Assembly (NCBI RefSeq): GCF_030503635.1
Contig: NZ_CP129965.1
Coordinates: forward strand, 434,001 to 498,000
Direction: 5' to 3'
Origin: Corynebacterium sp. P3-F1
GTDB taxonomy: Bacteria; Actinomycetota; Actinomycetes; Mycobacteriales; Mycobacteriaceae
DNA length: 64,000 nucleotides
The notes below the pieces were generated by a model. The model had not been told where the DNA came from. It searched no databases and was given only the letters and a program-made list of their open reading frames with translations. Numbering within the stretch: the stretch's first letter is position 1; each line of letters begins with the position of its first letter. The position numbers and the translations under genes are program-made. This document shows, piece by piece, positions 34,785-44,581 of the stretch.

Positions 34785-36079
34785 CTTCCCTGTTTCTGCG
34801 CGGCGGCATTCGCCATGATCACCGTACGCTGGACGCGCACGCCGCGCACCATCAGCGGAATGAACGCGACGAGGCACGCGCACGCAACGATGCTGCACAC
34901 GATGCGCGCGATCGACGACGGCGCGAAGAGCCAGCCGAGCAGAGCGGCGTTGAACACGATCACGCGCACAACGCCCGCGCGGTTCAGCTCCGCCAGGCCC
35001 GCCCGCGTCGCAGCAGGGCCACCACCGATCGTCGTGGGCATGAGGTAGCTCATCGTTCCAATGAGAAGCTGCGCGGCGAACCCGGCGAGAAGTGGAAGGG
35101 TAGGAAGAGAAAGGGCGTCGAGGTAGCCGTCAATAAGCAATGCGGACGTGCCGAAAGCGACGAGCGATGCCACGAGCCATGCGATGGCGAGCAGCGCGGA
35201 CAAGCTCGGGTACGTGACGCGTTCGCGCCAGGAGGTGGACAGCGCTCCCGCGAACCACGTTTGCAGCGCCCACGCCCACGCTGCCGCGTACACGAGCACC
35301 CCGATTCCTAAAAGGAGACCGCTGTTGGATAGCGCCCCGGCGATGGCAGCGAAAAGACCCGCGCCCATCACGCCGAATACGGCGCGCGGGTACGTGAGCA
35401 TAGCTTTCATCCGCCACATCGCGGGCAGCAGCACGACAAGCGAGGCCATCGCCGCGAAGCCGACGAAACCGCCGATATTCGCAAGCAGGTGAGCCAGCAA
35501 AACACGCTGCTGCCAGCCGCCGCGCAAATCCAGCGCTAGAGCGGCGCCAAAACACCCGCCGAGAACAAGGCACGCGCCAGAAGCCACGTACCCCCACACG
35601 CCAGGGCGGAAACGCTTCGCAGGATCCGTCGAAGCAATTTGCTTAGCGACGCCTACCGCATGCCACCCCACTGCCCCCACGACGAGTGCTGCGCCGAAGC
35701 AGAGAATGATCCAGTGCCAACCAGCGCCGCTGAACAGGTGGCCGAGCAAAACAGCCACGACTCCGGCGTTGAGGACACGGGACCGTAGCAATTGGGCCGG
35801 CCGCGCTGAGTCCGGCAGCTTCTGCTGGAGGAAACGTTCGGTGAGGTTCTGCGACCACACCACGATGGAATTCGTCAGAACGCCCAGCGTGAAAATGTGG
35901 ATCAGCAGAACGCGCGGCTCAGGCACCAGGGTGTGCACAAGGCCGACGAGAACGAACACACCCATCCACACCGACACAGGACGCGACACCTTGCGGTGCC
36001 ACACCCGCGGGTCCCACCGGGACGATGGCGGTGAGATGGGTGCTGTCGTCGAGAAGCTTTGTTTACTCGTTGTCTTCAT
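34781..36079 (-). CDS. Polytopic membrane protein resembling the anchor domain of copper nitrite reductases
   Basis: About 432 residues, with roughly 11-12 membrane helices. [56 protein letters not shown] and the late [30 protein letters not shown] match what I know of the N-terminal membrane module of corynebacterial multicopper oxidase/nitrite reductases; several His residues could ligate metal. Here the catalytic copper domains are absent. The start is likely ATG 36079, overlapping the pnp end by 17 bp. If real, it is coupled to pnp; a GTG about 20 codons later is an alternative. Confidence 0.65.
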   Translation of the reverse strand: MKTTSKQSFSTTAPISPPSSRWDPRVWHRKVSRPVSVWMGVFVLVGLVHTLVPEPRVLLIHIFTLGVLTNSIVVWSQNLTERFLQQKLPDSARPAQLLRSRVLNAGVVAVLLGHLFSGAGWHWIILCFGAALVVGAVGWHAVGVAKQIASTDPAKRFRPGVWGYVASGACLVLGGCFGAALALDLRGGWQQRVLLAHLLANIGGFVGFAAMASLVVLLPAMWRMKAMLTYPRAVFGVMGAGLFAAIAGALSNSGLLLGIGVLVYAAAWAWALQTWFAGALSTSWRERVTYPSLSALLAIAWLVASLVAFGTSALLIDGYLDALSLPTLPLLAGFAAQLLIGTMSYLMPTTIGGGPAATRAGLAELNRAGVVRVIVFNAALLGWLFAPSSIARIVCSIVACACLVAFIPLMVRGVRVQRTVIMANAAAQKQGS

Positions 36080-38354
36080 CCTCGTTGACTGGGACGAGCG
36101 AGATCTTGCCGCGGTTGTCGATGTCGGCGATCTCCACCTCGATCTTGTCGCCGACGTTGACCACGTCCTCGACATTCTCGATGCGTTTGTTTCCGCCCAG
36201 CTTGGAGATGTGAACCAGCCCATCGCGCCCCGGAGTCAGCGACACAAACGCGCCGAAAGCAACTGTCTTCACAACAGTGCCCAAGTAGCGCTCCCCGACC
36301 TTCGGCTGCTGCGGGTTAGCAATGGAATTGATTTTCTCGATTGCCGCGTCCGCAGCTTCCCCGGTAGCGGCGGCGACATAGACCGTGCCGTCTTCCTCGA
36401 TGGAGACATCTGCACCGGTGTCCTCGGTGATCTGGTTGATGGTCTTGCCCTTCGGGCCGATGAGCTCACCGATCTTGGACACGGGGACCTGGACGGTGGT
36501 GATCTTCGGGGCAAGCGGACTCATCTCGTCCGGCCCCTCAATGACCTCGGCCATCGTGTCCAGAATGGTCTCTCGGGCATCCTTCGCCTGCTTCAAGGCA
36601 TTGGCCAGGACATCGGACGGGATGCCGTCGAGCTTGGTGTCCAGCTGCAGAGCGGTGATGAACTCGGAGGTGCCTGCCACCTTGAAGTCCATGTCGCCGA
36701 ATGCGTCCTCGGCACCCAGGATGTCGGTCAGAGCGACGTACTTGGTCTCTCCGTCGACTTCGCCGGAGACGAGGCCCATGGCAATGCCTGCGACCGGCGC
36801 AGCCAGCGGAACACCGGCGTTGTACAGCGACAGGGTCGAGGCGCACACAGAGCCCATGGAGGTCGAGCCGTTCGACCCCAACGCCTCGGAAACCTGGCGG
36901 ATCGTGTACGGGAACTCCTCCTTCGGCGGAATGACCGGCACAAGAGCACGTTCGGCGAGAGCACCGTGGCCGATCTCGCGGCGCTTCGGGGAACCGACGC
37001 GGCCCGTTTCACCCGTGGAATATGGCGGGAAATTGTAGTGGTGAATGTAGTGCTTGGAGGTCTCCGGGTGGAGCGAATCCAGCTGCTGCTCCATCTTCAG
37101 CATGTCCAGAGTGGTCACACCCAGGATCTGAGTTTCTCCGCGCTCGAACAGCGAGGAGCCGTGGGCACGGGGAACCAGCTCGACTTCGACCTCGAGGTCG
37201 CGGATGTCGGTGACGCCGCGGCCGTCGATGCGAAAGCCCTCGGTGAGGATTTTGTTGCGCACGATCTGCTTCATCACGGCGTTATACGCGGCGCGGATCT
37301 GCTTGGACGCGTCCTCATCCTCCTCGACGGGCAGAGAATCAAGCAGCTCCGCTTCGATTTCCTCCATGTAGGCGTTAGTGGCGTCGTCGCGCTCGCCCTT
37401 GCCCTTGATGGTGAGCAGCTTAGAGAGCTTCTTGGAGGCCTTCTTCTCCACTGCGTCGAAAATCTCGTCGCTGTACGGCGGGAAGAGCGGGAACTCCTGG
37501 GTCTCCTTCGCGGTGCGCTTTGCGAGGCCCTTCTGAGCTTCGCACAGGGTCTTGATAAACGGCTTCGCGGCTTCGAGGCCTTCCGCGACCGTGAACTCGG
37601 TCGGCGCAGGTGCACCTTCTTCAACGAGCTTGACGACGTTCCCCCCTGCACCCGCCTCGACCATCATGATCGCGACGTCCTCGACCTTCTTGCGGCCCTT
37701 CTTCTTCTCCACGATGCGGCCGGCGACAACCATCTCGAAGACGGCCTGCTCGTGCTGCTCGTGGTTCGGGAACGCGACCCACTGACCGTTCGGGTGGTCG
37801 TCGTCGGCGATGAGAGCCATACGCACACCACCGACAGCGCCGGAGACCGGAAGACCCGACAGCTGCGTGGCTGCCGAGGCCCCGTTGATGGCCACGACGT
37901 CGTAGTACTCCTCCGGATCCCAGCTCATCACGGTGATGACGACCTGAACCTCGTTGCGCAGACCCTTGACGAAGGTCGGGCGCAGCGGGCGATCGATCAG
38001 ACGGCATGCCAAGATGGCTTCCGTTGACGGACGGCCTTCGCGGCGGAAGAACGAGCCCGGGATCTTGCCGGCAGCGTACATACGCTCTTCAACGTCGACG
38101 GTGAGCGGGAAGAAGTCAAAGCCTTCGCGCGGATGGTTCGAGGCCGTGGTGGTTGCCAGCAGCATCGTCTCGTCGTCGAGGTACGTCGTCACTGAGCCGT
38201 CGGCCTGGCGCGCCAGCTGGCCGGTCTCGAACCGGACGGTGCGCTCGCCGAAGTCTCCATTATCCAGGATGGCCACCGCGTCAATGATTCCGAAATCCTC
38301 GTCGATGTTGAATTCGACGGAATTGTCCGGGGTGTGCTTTTCGTACTTGCTCAA
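36063..38354 (-). CDS. pnp: Polynucleotide phosphorylase (GpsI)
   Basis: Phosphorolytic 3'-5' RNA exonuclease of the degradosome. 763 residues: two RNase PH-like domains ([72 protein letters not shown]), then a KH domain with [16 protein letters not shown] and a C-terminal S1 domain [15 protein letters not shown]. The gene lies downstream of a terminator and is separated from rpsO by other genes. Confidence 0.96.
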   Translation of the reverse strand: MSKYEKHTPDNSVEFNIDEDFGIIDAVAILDNGDFGERTVRFETGQLARQADGSVTTYLDDETMLLATTTASNHPREGFDFFPLTVDVEERMYAAGKIPGSFFRREGRPSTEAILACRLIDRPLRPTFVKGLRNEVQVVITVMSWDPEEYYDVVAINGASAATQLSGLPVSGAVGGVRMALIADDDHPNGQWVAFPNHEQHEQAVFEMVVAGRIVEKKKGRKKVEDVAIMMVEAGAGGNVVKLVEEGAPAPTEFTVAEGLEAAKPFIKTLCEAQKGLAKRTAKETQEFPLFPPYSDEIFDAVEKKASKKLSKLLTIKGKGERDDATNAYMEEIEAELLDSLPVEEDEDASKQIRAAYNAVMKQIVRNKILTEGFRIDGRGVTDIRDLEVEVELVPRAHGSSLFERGETQILGVTTLDMLKMEQQLDSLHPETSKHYIHHYNFPPYSTGETGRVGSPKRREIGHGALAERALVPVIPPKEEFPYTIRQVSEALGSNGSTSMGSVCASTLSLYNAGVPLAAPVAGIAMGLVSGEVDGETKYVALTDILGAEDAFGDMDFKVAGTSEFITALQLDTKLDGIPSDVLANALKQAKDARETILDTMAEVIEGPDEMSPLAPKITTVQVPVSKIGELIGPKGKTINQITEDTGADVSIEEDGTVYVAAATGEAADAAIEKINSIANPQQPKVGERYLGTVVKTVAFGAFVSLTPGRDGLVHISKLGGNKRIENVEDVVNVGDKIEVEIADIDNRGKISLVPVNEDEDNE

Positions 38355-38452
38355 CAGATCCCTTTCCGTGGGTCTCGTTCATGTGGCGATCATCGGTGCC
38401 GCCGTTGATGGTTTCCAGATACAACACCCAGGCATGCTACCAGCAGACATAG

Positions 38453-38491
38453 AAAAATGCCCAGTTCAACCTGGTTGTGGTTGAATTGGAC
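38453..38491 (-). terminator. Rho-independent terminator of the small 84-aa gene
   Basis: 13-bp stem with one A-C mismatch (38459-38471 with 38479-38491, 7-nt loop) followed on the minus strand by TTTTT (38453-38457). It ends the 38529-38783 transcript just before pnp. Confidence 0.85.
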
Positions 38492-38528
38492 ACTCGGGCC
38501 GTAAGCGGCACGGGGCGGCTGCTAATGG

Positions 38529-38783
38529 CTAGGCAGCCAGACCGACAGATGACAGCTCGTGCATCACCTCGTCGAGTTCCCCGGAAGACGGGCGGTGGCG
38601 CATCACTTCAGTGAACGCGTTCATGGCTACGCCCGCCGATGCTGGCGTCTGCCCCATGTCGATCAGATACGCGACAACATCCGGAGCGCCGACGCCACCT
38701 GTTAGTACTCGGTCCTTCACCGGCGCCAACACCCCGAGCGCGGTGGCGTCAACGGGGTGCCGGAACATATTGGTGATTTTCAT
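38529..38783 (-). CDS. Small protein of unknown function, own promoter and terminator
   Basis: An 84-residue, largely helical, soluble protein (VDATALGVLAPVKDRVLTGGVGAPDVVAYLIDMG...). No family recognised. It is a convincing gene because it has a strong ribosome-binding site (AAAGGAG, 5 nt before ATG), a terminator right behind it and, upstream, a tandem repeat like a corynebacterial PHO box overlapping the -35 region. Not in an operon. Confidence 0.7.
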   Translation of the reverse strand: MKITNMFRHPVDATALGVLAPVKDRVLTGGVGAPDVVAYLIDMGQTPASAGVAMNAFTEVMRHRPSSGELDEVMHELSSVGLAA

Positions 38784-38830
38784 GGTGCTCCTTTCGTTCG
38801 AATCGTTCGCTTGCGATTAACGAAAAGGAA

Positions 38831-38863
38831 ATTTACCTCATGTTCACCTTGTGTTCATAACTC
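38831..38863 (-). promoter_or_regulatory. PHO-box-like tandem repeats
   Basis: On the plus strand three 11-bp units start ATTTACC, GTTCACC and GTTCATA at 38831, 38842 and 38853. An 11-bp phased GTTCAC repeat is the shape of PhoP/PhoR boxes. On the minus strand a -10-like TAAATT lies at 38830-38835, putting the repeats over the -35 region, an activating position. Confidence 0.5.
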
Positions 38864-38981
38864 ACTAGTGTTGAGCGGAACGTACACGCAGCGCGACCGC
38901 GACTACAACGACTACAAACGGCGCACCCAAGCCAGTGACGCGTATGTCGCGTACGTCGGGTGTGCCGTGTATCTCGTGCTC
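38864..38981. other. Intergenic space, nothing else seen
   Basis: No ORF; separates the PHO-box-like site from the 3' end of the pitA operon. Confidence 0.4.
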
Positions 38982-39248
38982 TTAGACGCCTTCGCCACCG
39001 GTGCCGAAGAGATCGACTCCGAAAGTGCTTTGGATACGTCCCTGACCGATCCACAAGATGCCGATGATCAAAGCGATGATGATGATGCCGAAGAACACCC
39101 ACGCCAACACCTTGTTCGGTGCACTGTCATCGGAGGAATCCTTGTGGGGAACCGCGTAACGCACACCCAGCGCGAACAGAATGGGCAACCCGGCACCGAG
39201 AATCAGGCCGCCGAGCGTGACCTGGAAGAGAGATTGAAGCAAGTCCAT
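38982..39248 (-). CDS. Small membrane protein of the pitA operon
   Basis: 88 residues with two hydrophobic helices (VTLGGLILGAGLPILFALGVRYAV, VLAWVFFGIIIIALIIGILWIGQG). Unknown function. It follows pitA by 36 bp; likely an accessory to the phosphate transporter. Confidence 0.7.
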   Translation of the reverse strand: MDLLQSLFQVTLGGLILGAGLPILFALGVRYAVPHKDSSDDSAPNKVLAWVFFGIIIIALIIGILWIGQGRIQSTFGVDLFGTGGEGV

Positions 39249-39284
39249 GTCGAATACTCCTTGAAAATTTCTGGTAGCCGTTGA

Positions 39285-40637
39285 TTACTTGCGCATGTCC
39301 TGGGCGGCATCGCCCGGAAGGTCCTTGAAGTTCGCGTAGCCCCGAGTGGTGTCCACGAAGTCAGCGGGTTCACCGGAGTCGCGGCGGCCGTGCTGGGATG
39401 CACGCGCACCGGCACCGACCTTCTCGCGGCCGGACTCGTCGGCATCACGGGAGCCCTCCTCCGCCTCGTCGGAACCGCCGTTGCTGTCCCAGTCGTCGTT
39501 GACGTTGCCAGAGTGAACCGGGTTCTGGCGGGCACGGTGCAGCATGTAGAGGACCAGAGCAGCCAGGATCGCGAAGGCGAACAGTGCGCCACCGATCGGT
39601 CCCGTAGCATTGGAGATCTTGTCGGAGACCCAGAACAGGACACCTGCCACAAATGCGGCAATCGGCAGCGTGGTCAACCAGGCGAGAGCCATGCGGCCGG
39701 CCACGCTCCAGCGGACGTCGGCGCCCTTCTTGCCGATGCCGGTGCCGAGGATCGAACCGGTAGCGACGTGGGTGGTAGACAGCGCCATACCCAGGTGGGA
39801 GGAGGACAGGATGATCACCGCAGAGGCAGTCTCAGCTGCCATGCCCTGCGGGGAGGAGATCTCGACAAGACCCTTGCCCAGGGTGCGGATCACGCGCCAG
39901 CCGCCGGAGTACGTTCCCAAGGCGATCGCAGTCGCACACGCGAAGGTGACCCAGATCGGCATGTCGGCGGACTCTTCGAGGTGGCCGGTGGCAACGAGAG
40001 CGAGGAAGATAACACCCATCGTCTTCTGGGCATCGGAGGTGCCGTGTGCGAGAGCAACCAAGGAAGCGGAGCCGATCTGACCCCAACGGAAATAGTCGTC
40101 ACGCTCTTTCTCGCGCAGCTGGGAGGTGAAGTAGTAGATACCCGCCGTACCGCACGCCGCCACCAAGCCGGCGACGACCGGAGCTGCAAGCGCCGGAACA
40201 ATGATCTTGTCCAGCACGCCGTTCCACAGCACGCCACCAAAGCCCATTGCGCCGATCGCGGAACCGATCAGACCGCCGAACAGAGAGTGAGAGGAGGACG
40301 ACGGAAGGCCGAACAACCAGGTGAACAGGTTCCAGAGAATACCGCCGATCAGGCCGCAGAAAACGATGAGTAGCAACGTATCGGCCTGAACGGGGTCGTT
40401 GAGATCGAACTCTTCGAGTTTGACGATGCCGTTGGCGACCGTCTTAGCCACCTCAATGGAGAGGAACGCGCCAACGAAGTTCAGGCCACCGGCGAGGATC
40501 ACGGCGGTCTTCGGCTTCAGGGCACCAGTTGCAATCGAGGTCGCCATGGCGTTCGCAGTGTCGTGGAACCCGTTGGTGAAGTCGAAAGCTAGCGCAGTAA
40601 CAATGATGATCAGCAGCAGGATCAGCTCGGTTGACAT
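39285..40637 (-). CDS. pitA: Low-affinity inorganic phosphate transporter PitA
   Basis: Proton- or metal-phosphate symporter. 450 residues with the two PD001131-type Pit signatures: DFTNGFHDTANAMATSIATGAL and later ALSTTHVATGSILGTGIGK. About 9-10 helices, and a charged linker and C-terminal tail. ATG 40637. Confidence 0.93.
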   Translation of the reverse strand: MSTELILLLIIIVTALAFDFTNGFHDTANAMATSIATGALKPKTAVILAGGLNFVGAFLSIEVAKTVANGIVKLEEFDLNDPVQADTLLLIVFCGLIGGILWNLFTWLFGLPSSSSHSLFGGLIGSAIGAMGFGGVLWNGVLDKIIVPALAAPVVAGLVAACGTAGIYYFTSQLREKERDDYFRWGQIGSASLVALAHGTSDAQKTMGVIFLALVATGHLEESADMPIWVTFACATAIALGTYSGGWRVIRTLGKGLVEISSPQGMAAETASAVIILSSSHLGMALSTTHVATGSILGTGIGKKGADVRWSVAGRMALAWLTTLPIAAFVAGVLFWVSDKISNATGPIGGALFAFAILAALVLYMLHRARQNPVHSGNVNDDWDSNGGSDEAEEGSRDADESGREKVGAGARASQHGRRDSGEPADFVDTTRGYANFKDLPGDAAQDMRK

Positions 40638-40784
40638 ACGCTGAAGTATTCCCTTTAGCGGCCGATCGCGCTAGGAAAGCTCTCAGCCTCCACAGCGTTT
40701 TCTCAGCCCTAATTATGGGACTGAACTGCACACATGAACACTACGTGACGCAGATCATTCACCGAAGTTTAAACAAAATGGCAT

Positions 40785-40816
40785 GAAAAAACGGTCACCG
40801 GCTATCCGGTGACCGT
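40785..40816 (-). terminator. rpsO terminator
   Basis: 11-bp perfect stem ACGGTCACCGG / CCGGTGACCGT with 4-nt loop (40791-40816) followed on the minus strand by TTTTTT (40785-40790). Confidence 0.9.
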
Positions 40817-40840
40817 CGTTTTACGCTTTTCGACGCTGGC

Positions 40841-41110
40841 CTAGCGGCGCAGACCCAAACGCGAAATAAGATCGCGGTAGCGCTCAACATTGTTCTCGCG
40901 CAGGTACTTCAGCAGACCGCGGCGGCGGCCGACGAGCAGCAGCAGACCACGGCGGGAGTGGTGGTCGTGCTTGTGGTCCTTGAGGTGCTCGGTGAGGTTG
41001 TTGATGCGCTCGGTGAGCAGTGCGACCTGAGCCTCCGGGGAGCCGGTGTCGGTCTCGTGCAGACCGTACTCCTTGAGGATCTCTGCCTTCTTCTCATTGG
41101 TCAAAGCCAT
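40841..41110 (-). CDS. rpsO: Ribosomal protein S15
   Basis: 30S protein that binds the h20-h22 junction of 16S rRNA. 89 residues, with the family signatures [18 protein letters not shown] (here [15 protein letters not shown]), [17 protein letters not shown] and [11 protein letters not shown] 41110 after GGAG. A GC-rich leader precedes it; S15 often represses its own synthesis through such leaders. In many bacteria pnp follows directly; here pitA and others separate them. Confidence 0.97.
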   Translation of the reverse strand: MALTNEKKAEILKEYGLHETDTGSPEAQVALLTERINNLTEHLKDHKHDHHSRRGLLLLVGRRRGLLKYLRENNVERYRDLISRLGLRR

Positions 41111-41429
41111 TTTTCTTCTCCTTGGTTATTTCAGTTCGCATTCTGCGGATCTCCCCGTTCATAGGGAGCGGTGTCGGCGACTGCTGCGAACCACAGTTGT
41201 TCCCCTGCCTGCTGGTGCAGCGCAGGGGGCCGTTACCGAGATAGTCATGTTAGCGCACCTAGTCCGTCGACTACTAATCGCACTAATCGCGGTGAGCGCC
41301 CACGTTTGCGGAGGCCGTCACCGCTGGGCGGTCGCTATCGCCGTAAGTCGCTCGCTGTCCGACGGTCAATGTCCGACGGTCAATGTCAGACGGTCACTGT
41401 TAGGAACGCGGTCAACGCTATTCGCACGA
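41111..41429 (-). promoter_or_regulatory. rpsO leader/intergenic region with tandem repeats
   Basis: 319 bp without an ORF. It holds a hairpin (CCCCTGC at 41202-41208 with GCAGGGG at 41222-41228) 90-110 nt before rpsO, probably in the mRNA leader, and three tandem 14-bp repeats at 41356-41397. Confidence 0.5.
41356..41397. repeat. Three tandem 14-bp repeats
   Basis: TGTCCGACGGTCAA twice, then TGTCAGACGGTCAC, 33 bp past the nucleoside-hydrolase stop (41430). The near-perfect array may be a protein-binding array or a slippage product. Confidence 0.85.
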
Positions 41430-42386
41430 TTAGTCGGTGTCGGCGGCGAGCCCGGTGAGGCGACGCATGAATTCTTCGAGGAAGCGCTGCTTTTCTACGC
41501 TGACGGCGACCTTGGCGGTCGTCTCGTCGTCGTTAAGCCGTGTCTCGTCGGCGATGGTGCGGCCGCGGGTCTCGCCTTCGGTGTCGACCTTGAGGTTGAT
41601 GTCCAGGGTGCCCACCAAGCTCGGATCGATGGCCACGCCGACGGCCAGCGGATCGTGCAGGCCGCAGCCGCCCAGGTGCGGCGCCGTGGTCTTGTAGGCG
41701 TCGATGTAGTAGTTCGTCGCAGCTGCCAGGAAGTCGCCGCCCGGGGTGCCCAACGCCTCCCACTCCGCGGTCTCCTCGACAGTCAGTAGCGTCTGGAGAG
41801 TGACATCCAGACCGATCATGGTGATGTCTTTGAGGCGGCGGAAGATGGCGTCGGTGGCCTCGGGGTCCTGGTTGACATTTGCTTCCGCCCACGGGGACAC
41901 GTTGCCCGGCACAGTCAGTGCGCCGCCCATCATGACGATGTGGGCATTCTCTGCGAAGGTATCGCTCACTTTCGCGGCAGCGGCGATCGTGGTGGACGGG
42001 CCGGTGGGGACGATGACCAGTTCGTCGCCGTATTGTTCCACCGACTCGACGAGGAAGTCCACGGCGGACTTCGGCTCCACCGCGCGCTGCGGCTCGGGCA
42101 GCTCCGCCTCGCCGACACCGTTTTTGCCGTGGATGAACTCAGAAATCTCCAAGACCTCGAAGGAGTCCTTGGCGCTCGCGTGGCCCGGGCCGGCGTACAC
42201 CGGAATATCCGTGCGGCCGAACAACTCGAGGATGGCCAGGGTGTTGCGCACACCGGTCTCCACGTAGACGTTGCCGTACGTGCCGGTCACGCCGATCAGG
42301 TCGACTTCCTCCGAACCGAGCGCGTATGCGAGAGCGAGGGCATCGTCGATGCCGGTATCCAGATCAAGAATCATTTTGCGGGTCAT
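41430..42386 (-). CDS. Inosine/uridine-preferring nucleoside hydrolase
   Basis: Cleaves ribonucleosides to base plus ribose in salvage. 318 residues with the signature metal-binding DTGIDDALAL at residues about 9-18 (DxDxxxDD type; D-x-D substitution is here LDLDTGIDD), later VVPTGPSTTIAAAA and the DPLAV stretch. ATG 42386 is preceded by TAGGGT with 8 nt spacing, hence leaderless. Confidence 0.85.
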   Translation of the reverse strand: MTRKMILDLDTGIDDALALAYALGSEEVDLIGVTGTYGNVYVETGVRNTLAILELFGRTDIPVYAGPGHASAKDSFEVLEISEFIHGKNGVGEAELPEPQRAVEPKSAVDFLVESVEQYGDELVIVPTGPSTTIAAAAKVSDTFAENAHIVMMGGALTVPGNVSPWAEANVNQDPEATDAIFRRLKDITMIGLDVTLQTLLTVEETAEWEALGTPGGDFLAAATNYYIDAYKTTAPHLGGCGLHDPLAVGVAIDPSLVGTLDINLKVDTEGETRGRTIADETRLNDDETTAKVAVSVEKQRFLEEFMRRLTGLAADTD

Positions 42387-42489
42387 GGCACACCACCCTA
42401 GCCCTTCAGCACCTTTCGGCTCCGTTTGGCAACGTTTGGACCCGCTCGGCACCGTTCACCCCCCTCTAGACGCCTGCGGCGCCAGAAGT

Positions 42490-43527
42490 CTAGGAAAGGA
42501 TCTGCCGGACCCGGGCGACATCGCGGGCCATGTTCTCGAGCAACTCGTCCACGGAGTCGAATTTGACCATGTCGCGCACCTTGGCGATGAATTCGACCCG
42601 CGCCGTGCGCCCGTAGAGGTCGGCGTCGCGGTCGAGGACGAAGGACTCGATGCTGCGGCGGTGGTCGCCGAACGTGGGATTCGTGCCGACAGAGATCGCC
42701 GCGGGGTAACGAATCCCCGGCTCCATATCGCCCACGATAGGACCGAGGGATGCGCTGGAACCCGAGACGCCGTCCCCGTTTCTGGTGCCGTCGGCTCCGT
42801 CCGCCCCCTCATACTCATCGTGCTCGGGCAGAACCGTGAACCATCCGGCGTAGACCCCGTCACCCGGCACGGCATCGGTGTCGGCTGCGTACTGGTTGGC
42901 GGTGGGGTACCCCAGTTCTCTGCCGCCGCGGCCCGCACCGCGCTCAACCACGGCGGTCACGGAAAATTCGCGGCCCAGGAACTCGGAGGCCTGCGTGACA
43001 TCACCGCCGCGCAAGGCATCGCGAATGGCGGTGGAACAGATGCGCTCGGTGCCGTCGAACAGCAGCGATACAACGTCGACGTCGACGCCGTACTTCTCCC
43101 CCAAAGCGAGCATCGTCTGCGCGGTACCTGATGCACCCGCACCGAAGGTGAAATTCTCCCCCACCACCACGCGTGAGGCGTGCAGCGTGTCCACGATGAC
43201 GGAGCGGAAATACTCCTCCGGGCTCTCCCCCGCAAGCTCCTTAGTGAAGTCGATCACCAACAAGTGATCAACGCCCAGTTCCCCGATCAACCGTGCGCGT
43301 TCCGCCAGCGGGACCAACGTTTCCGGGGTGTGCTCCGGCGCGAAGATCTTCACCGGGTGCGGGTCGAACGTCATCACGACGCACTCCACTCCCGTCTCAC
43401 GGGCAACATTCACAGCACGCCGGATGAGTTTCTGGTGGCCGCGGTGAACACCGTCGAAGACGCCGATGGTGACCACGGGGTCGCGCATGTCGGTGGGAAC
43501 CTGGCCGAGCCCAGACAAAATATCCAC
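42490..43527 (-). CDS. ribF: Bifunctional riboflavin kinase/FAD synthetase
   Basis: Makes FMN then FAD. About 345 residues from GTG 43527: FMN-adenylyltransferase domain first (TIGVFDGVHRGHQKLI near residue 20), FDPHP, then the kinase domain (GYPTAN near residue 200, NPTFG later). A low-complexity Asp/Gly insert (EYEGADGADG...) interrupts the kinase domain. Divergent from truB with only 31 bp between starts. Confidence 0.93.
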   Translation of the reverse strand: MDILSGLGQVPTDMRDPVVTIGVFDGVHRGHQKLIRRAVNVARETGVECVVMTFDPHPVKIFAPEHTPETLVPLAERARLIGELGVDHLLVIDFTKELAGESPEEYFRSVIVDTLHASRVVVGENFTFGAGASGTAQTMLALGEKYGVDVDVVSLLFDGTERICSTAIRDALRGGDVTQASEFLGREFSVTAVVERGAGRGGRELGYPTANQYAADTDAVPGDGVYAGWFTVLPEHDEYEGADGADGTRNGDGVSGSSASLGPIVGDMEPGIRYPAAISVGTNPTFGDHRRSIESFVLDRDADLYGRTARVEFIAKVRDMVKFDSVDELLENMARDVARVRQILS

Positions 43528-43558
43528 GCCGGAAAGCGTAGTGCATAGTGTGGTGTCT
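43528..43558. promoter_or_regulatory. Back-to-back leaderless promoters of ribF and truB
   Basis: Minus-strand -10 TACGCT (43535-43540) is 7 nt from GTG; plus-strand -10 TAGTGT (43546-43551) is 7 nt from ATG. The two boxes are 5 bp apart. Confidence 0.6.
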
Positions 43559-44467
43559 ATGAACGTGGGCCAAAATGCAGACCAGCTTTCCGCCGCGGGC
43601 GTGGTAGTCGTCGATAAGCCCGCTGGAATGACCAGCCATGATGTCGTTGCGCGGCTGCGGCGCATCTTCGGCACACGGAAGGTCGGGCACGCGGGAACGC
43701 TCGACCCGATGGCGACGGGCGTGCTCGTGGCAGGCATCGAGCGCGGGACGAAGCTACTCGCCCACCTCGTTGCGGACGACAAGGTCTATACAGCGACGTT
43801 CCGGCTGGGCGCGGCGACGAGCACCGACGACGCGGAAGGCGACGTGCTCAGCCAAGCGGATGCCTCCCACATCACCGACGCCGACATCATGGCGCAGGTC
43901 CGCGCGTTGACCGGCGAGATAATGCAGGTTCCCGCCAAAGTTTCCGCGATCAAGATCGGCGGCAAGCGGGCGCACGAGCTGGTCCGCGAAGGCAAACATG
44001 TCGAGATTCCGCCGCGCCCCGTCACAGTTTTCAGCTTCAATGTCTTGGACATCCGCCGCGAGGGCCCCTGCGTGGACGTGGACGCGCGCGTGCACTGCTC
44101 GTCCGGCACGTACATCCGCTCGCTCGCGCGTGACATGGGGGACGCGCTCGGCGTCGGCGGGCACCTCACCGCTTTGCGCCGGGAAACGTCCGGCCCGTTC
44201 ACGCTCGCCCACGCGCGCACGCTCGATGAACTCGAGGAACGCGTGACTCTGTCACTCACCCTCGACGAAGCGTTGACCACCGCGTGGCCCGTCCTCGCTG
44301 TCACCGCCGACGAATACGCCGCGCTCGCCATGGGCAAATGGCTCGAGCCCCGCGGACTTAAAGGCGTTCACGCCGCCGTCGGACCGGATGGCAGGGCCGT
44401 CGCTCTCGTCAAAGAAAAAGGCACCCGCTTATCGACGGTCTTTGTCGCCCGCCCCTCCACCCTCTGA
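43559..44467 (+). CDS. truB: tRNA pseudouridine-55 synthase
   Basis: 302 residues. Catalytic motif GHAGTLDPMATGVL near residue 44 with the active Asp; GTYIRSLARDMG and the C-terminal domain follow. ATG 43559. It converges with pptT, with 114 bp between stops. The gene carries two copies of the GTCGATAAGC motif, near each end. Confidence 0.94.
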   Translation: MNVGQNADQLSAAGVVVVDKPAGMTSHDVVARLRRIFGTRKVGHAGTLDPMATGVLVAGIERGTKLLAHLVADDKVYTATFRLGAATSTDDAEGDVLSQADASHITDADIMAQVRALTGEIMQVPAKVSAIKIGGKRAHELVREGKHVEIPPRPVTVFSFNVLDIRREGPCVDVDARVHCSSGTYIRSLARDMGDALGVGGHLTALRRETSGPFTLAHARTLDELEERVTLSLTLDEALTTAWPVLAVTADEYAALAMGKWLEPRGLKGVHAAVGPDGRAVALVKEKGTRLSTVFVARPSTL

Positions 44468-44581
44468 TCCAGGCGACGCTGTGCGTAGGGTACCCAGTGC
44501 TCCAGCGCACCATTGTCACAGCGTCCCGGCGCCAGGTGGTCCAACTCTCGGGTGCCCTCGCTCTGCCCTACCGCGCCTTGC

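Noticed and set aside
35706..38027. Long plus-strand open frame of 773 codons
   Set aside because: It is antisense to pnp, which has all family motifs; composition is that of a high-GC shadow.
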